Assembly (NCBI RefSeq): GCF_009910675.1
Contig: NZ_RSEJ01000016.1
Location: 1 to 64,000, forward strand
Direction of reading: 5' to 3'
Origin: Photobacterium alginatilyticum
Lineage (GTDB): Bacteria > Pseudomonadota > Gammaproteobacteria > Enterobacterales > Vibrionaceae
DNA length: 64,000 nt
Shown: piece by piece, positions 9,753 to 20,316 of the stretch
How the letters are laid out: each line of letters starts with the position of its first letter
Numbering within the stretch: the stretch's first letter is position 1
Translations under genes and position numbers: made by a program
The notes under the pieces: generated by a model
The model's database searches: none
What the model was told of the DNA's origin: nothing
Seen by the model: only the letters and a program-made list of their open reading frames with translations

Positions 9753-10600
9753 TGCCACTGAGCATCGAAGCGCTGCTGAAGCAGACAGTGCAGCAGCTTG
9801 TTGACGCGGGCTCAGACAGCCCGCAGTTGGATGCTGCCGTAATGCTTTGCTTTGTGCTGGACAAGCCGCGCAGCTACTTGCTGACCTGGCCGGAAAAAAC
9901 GCTAGACAGTGAGCAGTCTGCTGCGTTCGACACTGTGTTGCGCCGCCGTCTGGCGGGCGAGCCAGTCGCCTATATTGTCGGCGAGCGTGAATTTTGGTCG
10001 CTGCCGCTGAAAGTGGCACCCCATACCCTGATCCCGCGTCCTGATACGGAGCGACTGGTTGAACTGGCATTGGAGAAAGTGCCGGCGGAGCCTTGCTCGG
10101 TGCTGGATCTGGGAACAGGAACCGGCGCGATAGCCCTGGCCATCGCCTCGGAACGGCCTGAGCTGAGTGTCACCGGTATCGACCTGCGCCCGGAAGCGGC
10201 CCAGCTGGCGCTGGAAAACAGCCAAAACTTGAAGATCACCAATACCCGCTTCTTGTCCGGAAGCTGGTACAGCCCGCTGACATCTGACGAGCGCTTTGCC
10301 GTCGTGGTCAGTAACCCTCCCTACATAGATAAAACTGATCCTCACCTCGAACAGGGCGACGTGCGCTTTGAGCCAAAGAGCGCTTTGGTAGCAGAAGAAA
10401 ACGGCCTTGCTGATATTCGCATTATCAGCGAGCAGGGCCGCCAATACCTGCAAACCGGCGGCTGGCTGCTGATGGAGCACGGCTTTGAGCAGGGTGAGGC
10501 GGTTAGGGCAATTTTATTGGAACTGGGATATAACCAGGTATCAACAGCACAGGATTATGCCGGCCTTGATCGGGTAACCATGGGCTGTTGGCAAGGATAG
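9752..10600 (+). CDS. prmC: Release factor glutamine methyltransferase
   Basis: N5-methylates the Gln of the GGQ motif in RF1 and RF2, raising release efficiency. The 282-residue product has an N-terminal helical substrate-binding domain, SAM-binding LDLGTGTGAIALA near 118-130 and the catalytic NPPY at 188-191. Its ATG shares a base with the prfA stop (TAATG), so enzyme and substrate are translationally coupled. Confidence 0.97.
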   Translation: MPLSIEALLKQTVQQLVDAGSDSPQLDAAVMLCFVLDKPRSYLLTWPEKTLDSEQSAAFDTVLRRRLAGEPVAYIVGEREFWSLPLKVAPHTLIPRPDTERLVELALEKVPAEPCSVLDLGTGTGAIALAIASERPELSVTGIDLRPEAAQLALENSQNLKITNTRFLSGSWYSPLTSDERFAVVVSNPPYIDKTDPHLEQGDVRFEPKSALVAEENGLADIRIISEQGRQYLQTGGWLLMEHGFEQGEAVRAILLELGYNQVSTAQDYAGLDRVTMGCWQG

Positions 10601-10615
10601 AAGAGAGAAAACTAT

Positions 10616-10996
10616 ATGTACGCTGCGTTTAAACACCTCCACATGCTGGCAATTGCCTTGAGCGTTTTGCTATTTGTCGTTCGTTATTGCCTGCTGATGG
10701 CAAACTCCTCGCTGCTCGAGAAAAAGTTCCTCAAGATCACGCCGCATGTCGTTGATACCTTCCTGCTGCTTACCGGTGTCGTGCTGATTTTCATTACCGG
10801 CTTTATTCCGTTTACCGAAGCGGGTAACTGGATGACCCAGAAGCTGAGCTGTGTTCTGGCTTACATCGCACTGGGCTTCTTCACTCTGAAATACGGCAAG
10901 AACAAAGTCTTTAAGACCTTTGCGTTTCTGGGAGCGCTGGGTTGGGTGGTGGCGGCTGCAAACATTGCAACGACTAAGACATCATTCCTGGGGTAA
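10616..10996 (+). CDS. sirB2: SirB2 family inner-membrane protein
   Basis: A 126-residue hydrophobic protein with four predicted membrane helices (about 7-27, 45-65, 77-93 and 101-119). It belongs to the SirB2/YchQ family, whose biochemical role is unknown. It lies 15 nt after prmC and 2 nt before sirB1, the invariant order in this operon. Function cannot be stated beyond membership of the haem/translation/Kdo operon. Confidence 0.9.
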   Translation: MYAAFKHLHMLAIALSVLLFVVRYCLLMANSSLLEKKFLKITPHVVDTFLLLTGVVLIFITGFIPFTEAGNWMTQKLSCVLAYIALGFFTLKYGKNKVFKTFAFLGALGWVVAAANIATTKTSFLG

Positions 10997-10998
10997 TC

Positions 10999-11808
10999 AT
11001 GTTACGTTTTACTGATGAAGAATTAGAGCAGATGGCGCTGGTTGAAGGCGCCCTGGAAATGACAGCGGCAATTGATCCTGCATTTCCTACCGGCTGGGTT
11101 CGACTGCAGATTAATAAGCTGGCTCAGGAAGCGGAGCATGCCCTGATGGACGAGCCAAACCCGCACTTGCGACTGGAAGGGTTAATTCGGCTGTTTTACC
11201 GCGAGTGGGGGTTCTGTGGTGATCAGCAGCAGTACTTTTCTTCGGAAAATGTTTTTCTCGATAAGGTACTGGAACGCAAGAAAGGCATCCCGGTCAGCCT
11301 GGGGGCTATTTTCCTCTACCTTGCCCAACATCTTGACTTACCGGTTAGCAGTGTGGGCTTTCCCACTCAGTTTATCCTCAAGGTTGACTGGTATGACGGT
11401 GAGCAGCAGTACATCAACCCGTTTGACGGTGAGTACCTGAGCAAGCGGACAATGGGGGCCTGGTTGAAAGGTCACCGCGGTCCGTTTACCGAGCTGCGCC
11501 AGGAGCACCTGGACGAGGCTGACAATGCCGACATCCTGACCCGCTGGCTGACTGTCATGAAAAGTGCGCTGCTTCGGGAAGAGCACTTCGCTGATGCCCT
11601 TCGCTGCAGTGACATGGCACTGGAGTTCAGCCCGGGCGATCCGCATGAAATTCGCGATCGCGGCTATATTTACCAGCAGCTGGAGTGCAGCCATGTGGCG
11701 GCAATGGACTATGAGTATTTCATCGAGCAATGTCCGGAAGACCCGGCCGCTGAGCTGTTGAAGCTTCAGGTGCAGGCACTCAATGAAGAGCCTCTTACGC
11801 TGCATTAA
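10999..11808 (+). CDS. sirB1: SirB1 family protein (transglutaminase-like plus TPR)
   Basis: A 269-residue soluble protein of the SirB1/YchA family. The N-terminal two thirds is a transglutaminase-like domain (conserved RKGIPVSLGAIFLYLA segment, then PTQFILKV and the FINPFDG-like YINPFDGEYL). The C-terminus is TPR-like, with the ALRCSDMALEFSPGDPHEIRDRG repeat split across about 200-250. Catalytic activity has not been shown for the family as far as I know. Confidence 0.9.
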   Translation: MLRFTDEELEQMALVEGALEMTAAIDPAFPTGWVRLQINKLAQEAEHALMDEPNPHLRLEGLIRLFYREWGFCGDQQQYFSSENVFLDKVLERKKGIPVSLGAIFLYLAQHLDLPVSSVGFPTQFILKVDWYDGEQQYINPFDGEYLSKRTMGAWLKGHRGPFTELRQEHLDEADNADILTRWLTVMKSALLREEHFADALRCSDMALEFSPGDPHEIRDRGYIYQQLECSHVAAMDYEYFIEQCPEDPAAELLKLQVQALNEEPLTLH

Positions 11809-11822
11809 GGTTGGCAGGGTAG

Positions 11823-12752
<930 letters not shown>

Positions 12753-12774
12753 CCAAAACTGACTCGAATAATAT

Positions 12775-12813
12775 ACGGCCCGGCAGGTTTTCCTGCTGGG
12801 CCGTTGTTTTTTT
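12775..12813 (+). terminator. Terminator of the hemA-kdsA operon
   Basis: A perfect 13-bp stem (12775-12787 with 12792-12804, loop TTTT) followed by TGTTTTTTT. Confidence 0.92.
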
Positions 12814-13042
12814 GTACGATTATTGCGTAGATAAAAAAAATATAACCTGTGAAAATTTAGTGAATCCGTCTGGTATATCTCTATCTTGTGGTGATATCAA
12901 TTATTCATCTTGATAGTGATAGCGAATATCCCTGCCCTTAAGCGGCTATCAGAGCGGGAAGTTTGCCGTTTGCTTTGTGAGACTTTTATTCTGCATCTGT
13001 ATACTCACTGCCGAGTAAAATTTCGTGGAAGTAGGGTGTTAC

Positions 13043-14299
13043 GTGTCATTATCTCAAGATATACCTCTGAGTCATTCTGAGGAGTCGGTTTCTCACTGGA
13101 GCAAACACGATACCAGCTGGATGCTGAGCCTGTTTGGAACTGCTGTGGGGGCCGGTATTTTGTTCTTGCCGATCAATATCGGCGTGGGTGGCTTTTGGTC
13201 ACTGGTAATTATGGCCCTGATGGCGGGGCCGATGACGTTCCTTGCCCATCGTGGTCTGGCCCGTTTCGTTTTGTCGTCGTCCAAGCCTGATGCTGACTTT
13301 ACCGATGTGGTGGAAGAGCACTTCGGAGCCAGTGCCGGGCGCCTTATTTCTCTGCTGTATTTTCTTTCTATTTTTCCGATCCTGCTGATTTATGGCGTGG
13401 GTCTGACCAATACGGTTGATAGCTTTATCGTTAACCAGCTGGGCATGGAGGCACCGTCACGGGTGCTCCTGTCGGGTGTATTGGTATTCGGCATGATCGC
13501 TATTATGATGGCGGGCGAAAAAGTGATGCTGAGAGCGTTTGAGGTGATTGTCTATCCGCTGGCAGCTATCCTGGCGGGCTTGTCATTCTACCTGATCCCG
13601 AACTGGCAGATGCCGGATCTCTCCACTTTGCCCGAGTGGGGAAGCTTTTCTGTGACGCTGTGGCTTGCGGTACCGGTGACGGTTTTTGCCTTTAGCCATG
13701 CGGCGGCTATTTCCAGTTTTGCCAATGCCCAGCGTCGCCACTATGGTCGCGAGGCGGGTCAAAAGTCCGAACAGATCCTCAAGCGCACCTCGGTGATGCT
13801 GATCTCGTTCGTTTTGTTCTTTGTCTTTTCTTGTGTATTGAGCCTGAGCCCGGCGCAGCTGCTGGAAGCCAAGGCGCAAAATGTCTCGGTACTGTCATAT
13901 CTGGCCAATGTTCACAATAGTCCGTTCATTGTTGCCTTGGGACCGCTGATCGCTTTTATTGCCATCTCTTCGTCGTTTCTTGGTCATTTCATGGGGGCAC
14001 GTGAAAGCCTGAATGGCATGCTGCAGAAACAGTTCAGCCTGGCACCGGCAAAACTGGATAAGCTAGGGATCGTATTTATGTTCCTGGCAATCTGGTTTGC
14101 TGCGGTGATGAACCCGAGCATTCTTGGCATGATGGAAGCCTTGTCCGGCCCGGTGATTGCGATGATCCTGTTTATCATGCCGATGCTGGCTGTGTACAAG
14201 GTGGAGAGCCTGAAGTGTTATCGCGGTAGGTTCAGTACCTACTTTATTCTGCTGGTGGGGCTGCTGGCCGTCTCGGCAATTGTGTTTAGCCTGTTCTAG
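13043..14299 (+). CDS. SdaC/HAAAP-family amino-acid (serine-type) transporter
   Basis: An inner-membrane secondary transporter with about 11 hydrophobic helices. It belongs to the hydroxy/aromatic amino-acid permease family, close to SdaC/TdcC serine and threonine importers. The first helix carries GTAVGAGILFLPINIGVGG, the family's substrate-site signature. I choose the GTG at 13043 (VSLSQDIPLS), with AGGG about 8 nt upstream; an earlier in-frame GTG at 13025 adds six residues. It is single-gene between two terminators. Substrate is inferred from family only. Confidence 0.85.
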   Translation: MSLSQDIPLSHSEESVSHWSKHDTSWMLSLFGTAVGAGILFLPINIGVGGFWSLVIMALMAGPMTFLAHRGLARFVLSSSKPDADFTDVVEEHFGASAGRLISLLYFLSIFPILLIYGVGLTNTVDSFIVNQLGMEAPSRVLLSGVLVFGMIAIMMAGEKVMLRAFEVIVYPLAAILAGLSFYLIPNWQMPDLSTLPEWGSFSVTLWLAVPVTVFAFSHAAAISSFANAQRRHYGREAGQKSEQILKRTSVMLISFVLFFVFSCVLSLSPAQLLEAKAQNVSVLSYLANVHNSPFIVALGPLIAFIAISSSFLGHFMGARESLNGMLQKQFSLAPAKLDKLGIVFMFLAIWFAAVMNPSILGMMEALSGPVIAMILFIMPMLAVYKVESLKCYRGRFSTYFILLVGLLAVSAIVFSLF

Positions 14300-14320
14300 C
14301 CAGTACAAAGAATAACAAAC

Positions 14321-14352
14321 AAAAAGGCTTGCCGTTGTGGCAAGCCTTTTTT
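14321..14352. terminator. Bidirectional terminator
   Basis: A stem of about 13 bp (14321-14333 with 14339-14351) flanked by A and T tracts. It serves the convergent transporter and chemoreceptor genes. Confidence 0.88.
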
Positions 14353-14373
14353 GTTTCATCACCGTTCTTGCTG

Positions 14374-16257
14374 TTACAGCTTGAAGCGGTTGATTTCCTG
14401 CTGCAGTTCGTGCGACAGGTGAGAAAGCTCAGCAGCCTGCTTGGCAGCTTCGTCGGCTTCTACTGCCAGCTCGTTGGATACGTCGCGGATCCCTTCGGTA
14501 TTGCGGGTGATTTCGGACGTTACTGACGATTGTTCTTCAGCCGCAGAAGCAATCTGGGTTGCCATGTCACTGATGTTGGTGACGGCGCTGTTGATCTGAG
14601 ACAGGCTGGCAGAGGCGGCATTGGCGTCATCAACACTGGTCTCGGCCAGACGGCGGCTGTCTTCCATGATACCGACAGCGCGACCTGTCGTCTGCTGCAG
14701 GGTTTCGATCATTTGCTGGATTTCCTGCGTCGAGGCGTGAGTACGCTGGCTCAGTACGCGTACCTCGTCGGCAACCACGGCAAATCCGCGGCCCTGTTCA
14801 CCGGCACGTGCGGCCTCGATGGCTGCATTCAGTGCCAGCAGGTTCGTCTGCTCGGCAATACCCTGAATCGTTGACAAGATGGTGTTGATGCTCTGGGCAT
14901 GGGTGTTGAGTTCGCCAATCACACCGGTTGCGGTGTCAACTTCACCGGCAAGGCCGGTGATCGACTGTTGGCTCTGGCTGACCTGTACCGAACCGTGCTC
15001 CGAGACTTCGACTGTTTCGCTCGAGGTGCGAGCAGTATTATCTGCATTACCGGCAATTTCCTGGGTAGCGGCAGCCATCTCGTTAATAGCCGTTGCCACC
15101 ATGTTGATTTCGTCTTGCTGGTGCTGAATACGGGTGCTGCGCTCTTCGGCCTGCGAAGCGGTAATGTGGGCTTGCTGGGTCAGCGAGCTGGATACTTCCT
15201 GCAGACGCGAGACCATACCGTGCATGTTGCCGACAAAGCGGTTGAAGTTGTGTGCCAGCTGGCCTACTTCATCGTCGCTGCGTGGGTCAAGGCGCTGGGT
15301 CAGGTCGCCTTCGCCGGTTGCAATCTCGGCCAGGGCCTGGGAAACACGGCCTAAATCGCGGAACAGGAAGCCGACTAGCCAGGCAACAGCACTGACGACA
15401 ATCAGGGTAATAATGATTGAGGTGACAATGAGCTGGCGCAGCAGGCTGGTATGGCTGGCTTCTTCTGTCGTACGGTCCATTTCAAGGCCGAGGATCCAGC
15501 TGGTGCCGGGTACATTGGCAAAATGCAGCAGCTTTTCCTCGCCGTTGATCGTGACGACTTCAATACGGTTTGACTGAATTGCCGACTCGATGCGGCCCAT
15601 GTTCAGCTCGTCGCTGTAGCGGTTGATTGGCTGAAGCAGTAGCGATTCATCAGGGTGGGCCAGGAAAGTATTGTCTTGCTTGTTAAGCAGCATCGCGTAG
15701 GCGTTCTGGCCGACATCCAGGTTGATCACATCCTTGATAAGCTGGTCGATTAATACGTCGGCACCAACGACCCCCATCATAGTGCCGTTTTTCATCACCG
15801 GCTCAGCAATGGTCACCAGCAGCGCGTTGGTAATGGCATCCTGGTAGGCCGTCGTAATGATCTGGGTGCCGGCATTTTGGGCATCACGATACCAAGGACG
15901 AGTCCGTGGGTCGTAGTCGGCCCGGTTACGCTCCGGGTGTGAGCGATACATGCCACCTGCTGGCGTACCCAGGAAAATATCATCAAAGCCGCCGGCTTTT
16001 CGGGCCTGCTGCAAAAATGGAACAACATTGCTCTCGGTGCTGTAGTCATTGAACGCTTTGGCAATGTCACTACGGATAGAGATCCAGTCTGAAATGCCTT
16101 CGGTTGCGGTTTTAGAAAGGCTTTCGGCCCGCGAGTAGATGCCACTGCGGGTTTGCTCAAAAAGCCGATCGGCAGCTAGCCAGGTCAGGGCGGTTGCCAT
16201 AACAACCACTGCAGACAAGCTGGCTCCTATTAGTTTCTGTTTCAATGATAATTTCAT
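14374..16257 (-). CDS. Methyl-accepting chemotaxis protein (Cache sensor), paralogue 1
   Basis: A 627-residue chemoreceptor: membrane helix 1 near 9-28, a periplasmic Cache sensor (conserved [10 protein letters not shown] and [17 protein letters not shown]), membrane helix 2 near 275-300, HAMP ([11 protein letters not shown]), and a cytoplasmic signalling hairpin centred on [19 protein letters not shown]. No C-terminal CheR pentapeptide; the end is EINRFKL. It is the same length as the tandem gene at 16499. Ligand is unknown; Cache receptors of this layout in vibrios often bind amino acids. Confidence 0.93.
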   Translation of the reverse strand: MKLSLKQKLIGASLSAVVVMATALTWLAADRLFEQTRSGIYSRAESLSKTATEGISDWISIRSDIAKAFNDYSTESNVVPFLQQARKAGGFDDIFLGTPAGGMYRSHPERNRADYDPRTRPWYRDAQNAGTQIITTAYQDAITNALLVTIAEPVMKNGTMMGVVGADVLIDQLIKDVINLDVGQNAYAMLLNKQDNTFLAHPDESLLLQPINRYSDELNMGRIESAIQSNRIEVVTINGEEKLLHFANVPGTSWILGLEMDRTTEEASHTSLLRQLIVTSIIITLIVVSAVAWLVGFLFRDLGRVSQALAEIATGEGDLTQRLDPRSDDEVGQLAHNFNRFVGNMHGMVSRLQEVSSSLTQQAHITASQAEERSTRIQHQQDEINMVATAINEMAAATQEIAGNADNTARTSSETVEVSEHGSVQVSQSQQSITGLAGEVDTATGVIGELNTHAQSINTILSTIQGIAEQTNLLALNAAIEAARAGEQGRGFAVVADEVRVLSQRTHASTQEIQQMIETLQQTTGRAVGIMEDSRRLAETSVDDANAASASLSQINSAVTNISDMATQIASAAEEQSSVTSEITRNTEGIRDVSNELAVEADEAAKQAAELSHLSHELQQEINRFKL

Positions 16258-16415
16258 TTTTATTCAGTTTTAAAGGCAAATAGTAGGGGGGATTGGTAGG
16301 CCCGAATTTTATAGACATTTCAATCAATATGCACGGAAAAGTGATGTGCGTCATACTATGTGTAACTTGTTGAGTAGTAATGTTTTTTTATTGACGTTAA
16401 TATGGTATGCGCGTC

Positions 16416-16457
16416 AAAAAAATGCCGTCATTGCTTGGGGTAATGACGGCATTTTTT
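16416..16457. terminator. Terminator between the two chemoreceptors
   Basis: A stem of 16-17 bp (16416-16432 with 16442-16457) with A/T tracts on both sides, so the paralogues are separate transcription units. Confidence 0.85.
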
Positions 16458-16498
16458 CTATCATATAGTCGTGAGTTGTGCGGTTATATGATTATGGG

Positions 16499-18382
16499 CT
16501 AGAGCTTAAAGCGAGTGATTTCCTTGCGTAAACTTGCCGATAGCTCCGAAAGCTGAAGAGCTTGCTCGCTCGCTTCGTTGGCTTCCAGGGCGAGCTGATC
16601 GGAGACTTCTCTGACAGCTTCGGTATTGCGGGTGATTTCTGATGTTACCAGCGATTGCTCTTCGGCTGCCGAGGCGATTTGGGTCGCCATATCACTGATC
16701 TGGTTGACCGACTGGGTAATATGGCCGAGGCTGGTACTGGCTGAGGCTGCATCGGTGACACTGGTTTCGGCCAGTAGTTTACTGTCACTCATGATGGAGA
16801 CCGCCTCACTTGTGGTCTGCTGCAGCGTCTCGATAGTTTGCTGGATTTCCTGAGTCGAGGAATGGGTGCGCTGGCTGAGGATCCGTACCTCGTCGGCGAC
16901 AACGGCAAAGCCTCGGCCCTGCTCTCCGGCACGGGCTGCCTCTATGGCTGCATTCAGTGCCAGCAAGTTGGTTTGCTCGGCAATATCCTGAATAGTGGAA
17001 AGAATGCTATTTATATTCTGGGCATGATGATCAAGCGCCTTGATCACCTCGGTAGCACTATCAACTTCATGAGCCAGGTTACTGATTGAATGCTGGCTCT
17101 TGTCCACTTCTCCTGCACCAAGCTGGGCGTGGGAGACCGTTTTTTCTGATGTCTGGGCGGTGTTTTCGGCGTTGTTGGCAATTTCCTGGGTGGCTGTGGC
17201 CATTTCGGTAATGGCTGTCGCGACCATATTGATTTCATCCTGCTGTTGCTGGATTCGCTGGCTGCGCTGCTGGGCATGGTTGGCCGTATCATGGGCTTGT
17301 TCGGCCAGTGAACCTGACATATGGCTCAGGCGGCTGATCATGCCGTGCATGTTATCCAGGAAGCGGTTGAAGTTATTGGCCAGCTGACCTATCTCATCGT
17401 TGCTGTGGGGCTGCAGGCGTTGGGTTAAATCGCCTTCCCCGTTGGCGATGTCGGCCAAGGCGACGGAAACCTTGCCTAAATCACGGAACAGGTAATTGAC
17501 GAGCATGGATACGGCCAACAGGGCAATCAATGTGCCGATAATGCCTGTGGCAATCAGGCTTTTTAGCAACTGGTTATGGCTGGCTTCTTCTGTGGCTCGA
17601 TCCATTTCAACAGCAAAAATCCAGTCACTGTTATCAACCCCGCCGAAGTAGATCAGTTTTTGCTGATTGTTCTGTTCAAAAATCTGGATGCTTTTCTCGG
17701 CCATGGCGGCGTGTATTTGGCTGACCGTCAGTTCGGGAGCAAGCTCGGCGAGTGGCTGAAGTGCGAGCTGACTTTTGTAGTAAGCCAGAATATCGCCCTG
17801 GCGAGTGAGCAACATGGCATTGGAGCTCTTTCCGACATCATAGCCGGTGATCGTTTTTTGTAAGTAATCCAGGGTAATATCGGCACCAATCACACCGACT
17901 GTTTGGCCATTGAGCCTGACCGGGGCGGAAAAGGTCAGCATCGGCTTACCATTCGCTGTGCCTTTATAGGGCGCGGACGTGCTGACCGATGACGAGTTTA
18001 TCGCCTGCTGGTACCAGTTGCGGGTGCGAGCATCGAAGTTTTCTAACGCAGTAGTATGGTTGCCCGCGATGAACAGGTTACCTTCCAGATCAGCAAAGAA
18101 GACATCGTTGAACTGACCATTCTTTTTGGCTTGATCCATGACAGTGGGAAGTTGCTCCAGGCCGGAGAGTTGGGCGGCTGAAGCGATGATAATTTTGTGC
18201 TCCTCCAGCCAGTAGCCGACCGCGTCGGTGGCGATATTGGTCAGGCTGGTGGCGCGGGCATAGATACCGCTCCGGCTTTGGGAGAAGAGTTCATTGGAGG
18301 CAAGCCATATCAAGCCCCCGGCAATAAGTATGATGGCTGAGAAAACACATCCGAGTAATTTATGTTTTAGTGTTAGATTCAT
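16499..18382 (-). CDS. Methyl-accepting chemotaxis protein (Cache sensor), paralogue 2
   Basis: A 627-residue chemoreceptor with the same architecture and exact length as its neighbour. The signalling hairpin is almost the same sequence. The periplasmic Cache domain differs ([16 protein letters not shown] in place of [16 protein letters not shown]), so the ligand has probably changed. It also ends EITRFKL without a pentapeptide tether. The pair is a tandem duplication with sensor divergence; each has its own terminator. Confidence 0.93.
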   Translation of the reverse strand: MNLTLKHKLLGCVFSAIILIAGGLIWLASNELFSQSRSGIYARATSLTNIATDAVGYWLEEHKIIIASAAQLSGLEQLPTVMDQAKKNGQFNDVFFADLEGNLFIAGNHTTALENFDARTRNWYQQAINSSSVSTSAPYKGTANGKPMLTFSAPVRLNGQTVGVIGADITLDYLQKTITGYDVGKSSNAMLLTRQGDILAYYKSQLALQPLAELAPELTVSQIHAAMAEKSIQIFEQNNQQKLIYFGGVDNSDWIFAVEMDRATEEASHNQLLKSLIATGIIGTLIALLAVSMLVNYLFRDLGKVSVALADIANGEGDLTQRLQPHSNDEIGQLANNFNRFLDNMHGMISRLSHMSGSLAEQAHDTANHAQQRSQRIQQQQDEINMVATAITEMATATQEIANNAENTAQTSEKTVSHAQLGAGEVDKSQHSISNLAHEVDSATEVIKALDHHAQNINSILSTIQDIAEQTNLLALNAAIEAARAGEQGRGFAVVADEVRILSQRTHSSTQEIQQTIETLQQTTSEAVSIMSDSKLLAETSVTDAASASTSLGHITQSVNQISDMATQIASAAEEQSLVTSEITRNTEAVREVSDQLALEANEASEQALQLSELSASLRKEITRFKL

Positions 18383-18514
18383 TGAGGCTGTCTATTTATA
18401 GTACGGTAGACTGTATATGATATATTTATGGGGTGAAAACGCCATCCCAATTATTGTGATTGCATACAAATTTTTTGCATATATAAAGGACGAGTAATAG
18501 TAATGAGATTATGA

Positions 18515-18572
18515 TTATATCTGGATGTTTAGACGTCTAGATGTTGACACATCCAGAATGACACTCTAGTCT
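18515..18572 (+). promoter_or_regulatory. MetJ operator array overlapping the metT promoter
   Basis: A perfect met box AGACGTCT (18531-18538) is flanked in 8-nt phase by GGATGTTT (18523-18530), AGATGTTG (18539-18546) and ACACATCC (18547-18554), each 5 of 8 to consensus. The array overlaps TTGACA (18544-18549), which lies 17 nt before TAGTCT (18567-18572). MetJ with S-adenosylmethionine bound here would block the -35. The boxes and promoter are read directly; regulation is inferred. Confidence 0.8.
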
Positions 18573-18607
18573 AGGGCAAATTCTAAAATAGATGTCCTGT
18601 AGTCATC

Positions 18608-19969
18608 ATGTCGAACACAACACAATCACATAATTCTATAAATACGCCATCGGCACTGGCGTTGTTGCCGCTAGGGGTATTTCTTGCACTGTTTATTGGG
18701 GTCGGAAGCTACCTGACCATGCAGGGGGTGGATTTTGCCTTTTACCAGTTGCCTGCACCGGTTGCGGCCCTGCCTGCGGTTATCGTGGCCTTGCTGCTGA
18801 GCAAAGAGAAGCTCAACAAGGCGATTGAGCAATTTCTGCGTGGTGTCGGTCATAGCGATATTATCGCGATGTGTATGATCTATTTGCTGGCCGGTGCGTT
18901 TGCCTCGGTCGCCAAAGCGACCGGTGGCGTTGACGCGACGGTTAACCTGGGTTTGTCGATGCTGCCTGCCAGCATGATCCTGCCCGGGATCTTTGTTATA
19001 TCAGCATTCATCGCGACTGCGATGGGTACCTCTATGGGGACCATTGCGGCTGTTGCGCCAGTTGCTCTGGGCATTGCCCAGGCCGCCGGTATGGATGTGG
19101 CGTTAACGGCCGGTGTGGTACTGAGCGGTGCGATGTTCGGTGATAACCTGTCGATTATTTCGGATACCACGATTGCTTCAACCCGCTCGCAGGGCTGTCA
19201 GATGAAAGACAAGTTCCGTGAGAATATCCGTATTGCACTTCCAGCTGCCATTATTGCCGTTGTGCTATTTATGTTCAGCAGTACGGCAACAGAAGTACCG
19301 GCAGCAACCGAGGTTGAGTGGCTGAAGGTACTACCTTATATCACTATCCTGGTACTGGCCGTTTCGGGGATGAATGTCTTTGTGGTCTTGAGTATTGGTA
19401 TTCTGCTGGCGGGTGGTGTCGGGCTGTTTGCTACGCCAGAGTATAGCCTGTCATCTTATGGCCAGGATATTTATGCCGGCTTTGGCAATATGCAGGAAAT
19501 TTTCCTGCTTTCGATGCTCATTGGCGGCATTAGTGAACTAATGCGCCAACAGGGGGGCCTGGCCTATCTGACCCAGCTTATCAGCCGTATTATCCGCGTA
19601 TTTAGCAAAGCGCACACACAGGGGCAGAACCTGCGGGCCAGTGAGTTGGGTATTGCCGGCTTGGTCAGCCTGACGAACTGCTGCACGGCCAACAACACCG
19701 TTGCCATTATTGTGTCTGGCGGTGTGGCCAAAGAGCTGGCTGTTGAAAATGGCGTGACACCGCGCCGCTCGGCTAGCTTGCTGGATATCTTCTCTTGCGT
19801 GATTCAGGGCGTGCTGCCATATGGCGCACAGGCGCTATTGCTCGGCTCGGTGTTCGGTCTGTCGCCGTTAGAGGTGGTCAGCCATTCGTACTACTGTTTC
19901 TTCCTGGCGATTGCCGCTATCGTCGCTGTATTTGTCAAACATCCTGCCCGCCAGCTGGCCAGTGCCTGA
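18608..19969 (+). CDS. metT: NhaC-superfamily transporter, predicted methionine importer MetT
   Basis: A 453-residue polytopic inner-membrane protein with about 11-12 helices. The NhaC-superfamily signature SGAMFGDNLSIISDTTIAS lies near residue 175. By sequence alone it would be called a Na+/H+ antiporter. The MetJ box array directly over its promoter argues for the MetT group, which comparative genomics has proposed as Na+-coupled methionine uptake in Vibrio and Shewanella. It is monocistronic with a terminator at 20020. I am confident of the superfamily and moderately confident of the substrate. Confidence 0.82.
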   Translation: MSNTTQSHNSINTPSALALLPLGVFLALFIGVGSYLTMQGVDFAFYQLPAPVAALPAVIVALLLSKEKLNKAIEQFLRGVGHSDIIAMCMIYLLAGAFASVAKATGGVDATVNLGLSMLPASMILPGIFVISAFIATAMGTSMGTIAAVAPVALGIAQAAGMDVALTAGVVLSGAMFGDNLSIISDTTIASTRSQGCQMKDKFRENIRIALPAAIIAVVLFMFSSTATEVPAATEVEWLKVLPYITILVLAVSGMNVFVVLSIGILLAGGVGLFATPEYSLSSYGQDIYAGFGNMQEIFLLSMLIGGISELMRQQGGLAYLTQLISRIIRVFSKAHTQGQNLRASELGIAGLVSLTNCCTANNTVAIIVSGGVAKELAVENGVTPRRSASLLDIFSCVIQGVLPYGAQALLLGSVFGLSPLEVVSHSYYCFFLAIAAIVAVFVKHPARQLASA

Positions 19970-20019
19970 TTGGCGACTTATCTAATTGACTGAATTATAA
20001 AAAGCCCAAAAGTGTATCA

Positions 20020-20048
20020 AATGCCTCGCAACTGCGAGGCATTTTTTT
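20020..20048 (+). terminator. Terminator after metT
   Basis: A stem AATGCCTCGCA with TGCGAGGCATT (20020-20043) followed by seven Ts. Confidence 0.88.
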
Positions 20049-20214
20049 GCGCGTAATCAGGTGTTAGTGAAAATTTGTTACCTGTATGGTGATCTAGTCA
20101 ACAGATTTATGAAAACAACAGAAAACTGATCATTGTTTAATTTAAACTTGCGCTTATTGGAACAATATAAACAGCTACTTATACCTTCCCAAGGATGAGT
20201 GGTAGCGAGTGGTA

Positions 20215-20285
20215 ATGCCAAGCGAAAGAGTCAATAGGGCCTTTTGAAATTGTCGCAAAAGGACAGCTCCCGCATCGCTTGGCAT
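20215..20285 (+). ncRNA. Structured 5' leader element upstream of nutA
   Basis: A perfect 11-bp closing helix (ATGCCAAGCGA 20215-20225 with TCGCTTGGCAT 20275-20285) encloses an inner hairpin. That hairpin is CCTTTTG 20240-20246 with CAAAAGG 20256-20262, extended by GGG 20237-20239 with CCC 20269-20271. The element ends 31 nt before the nutA start codon. The nutA ribosome site lies in a short GGGGATCCCC palindrome. I do not recognise a known riboswitch class; it could be a cis-regulatory RNA or an operator. Confidence 0.5.
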
Positions 20286-20316
20286 CATAATAATATTATT
20301 GGTTAAGGGGATCCCC

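Noticed and set aside
20215-20285. The nutA leader as a c-di-GMP (GEMM) riboswitch
   Set aside because: The conserved GEMM blocks are absent, and the spacing of the helices differs.
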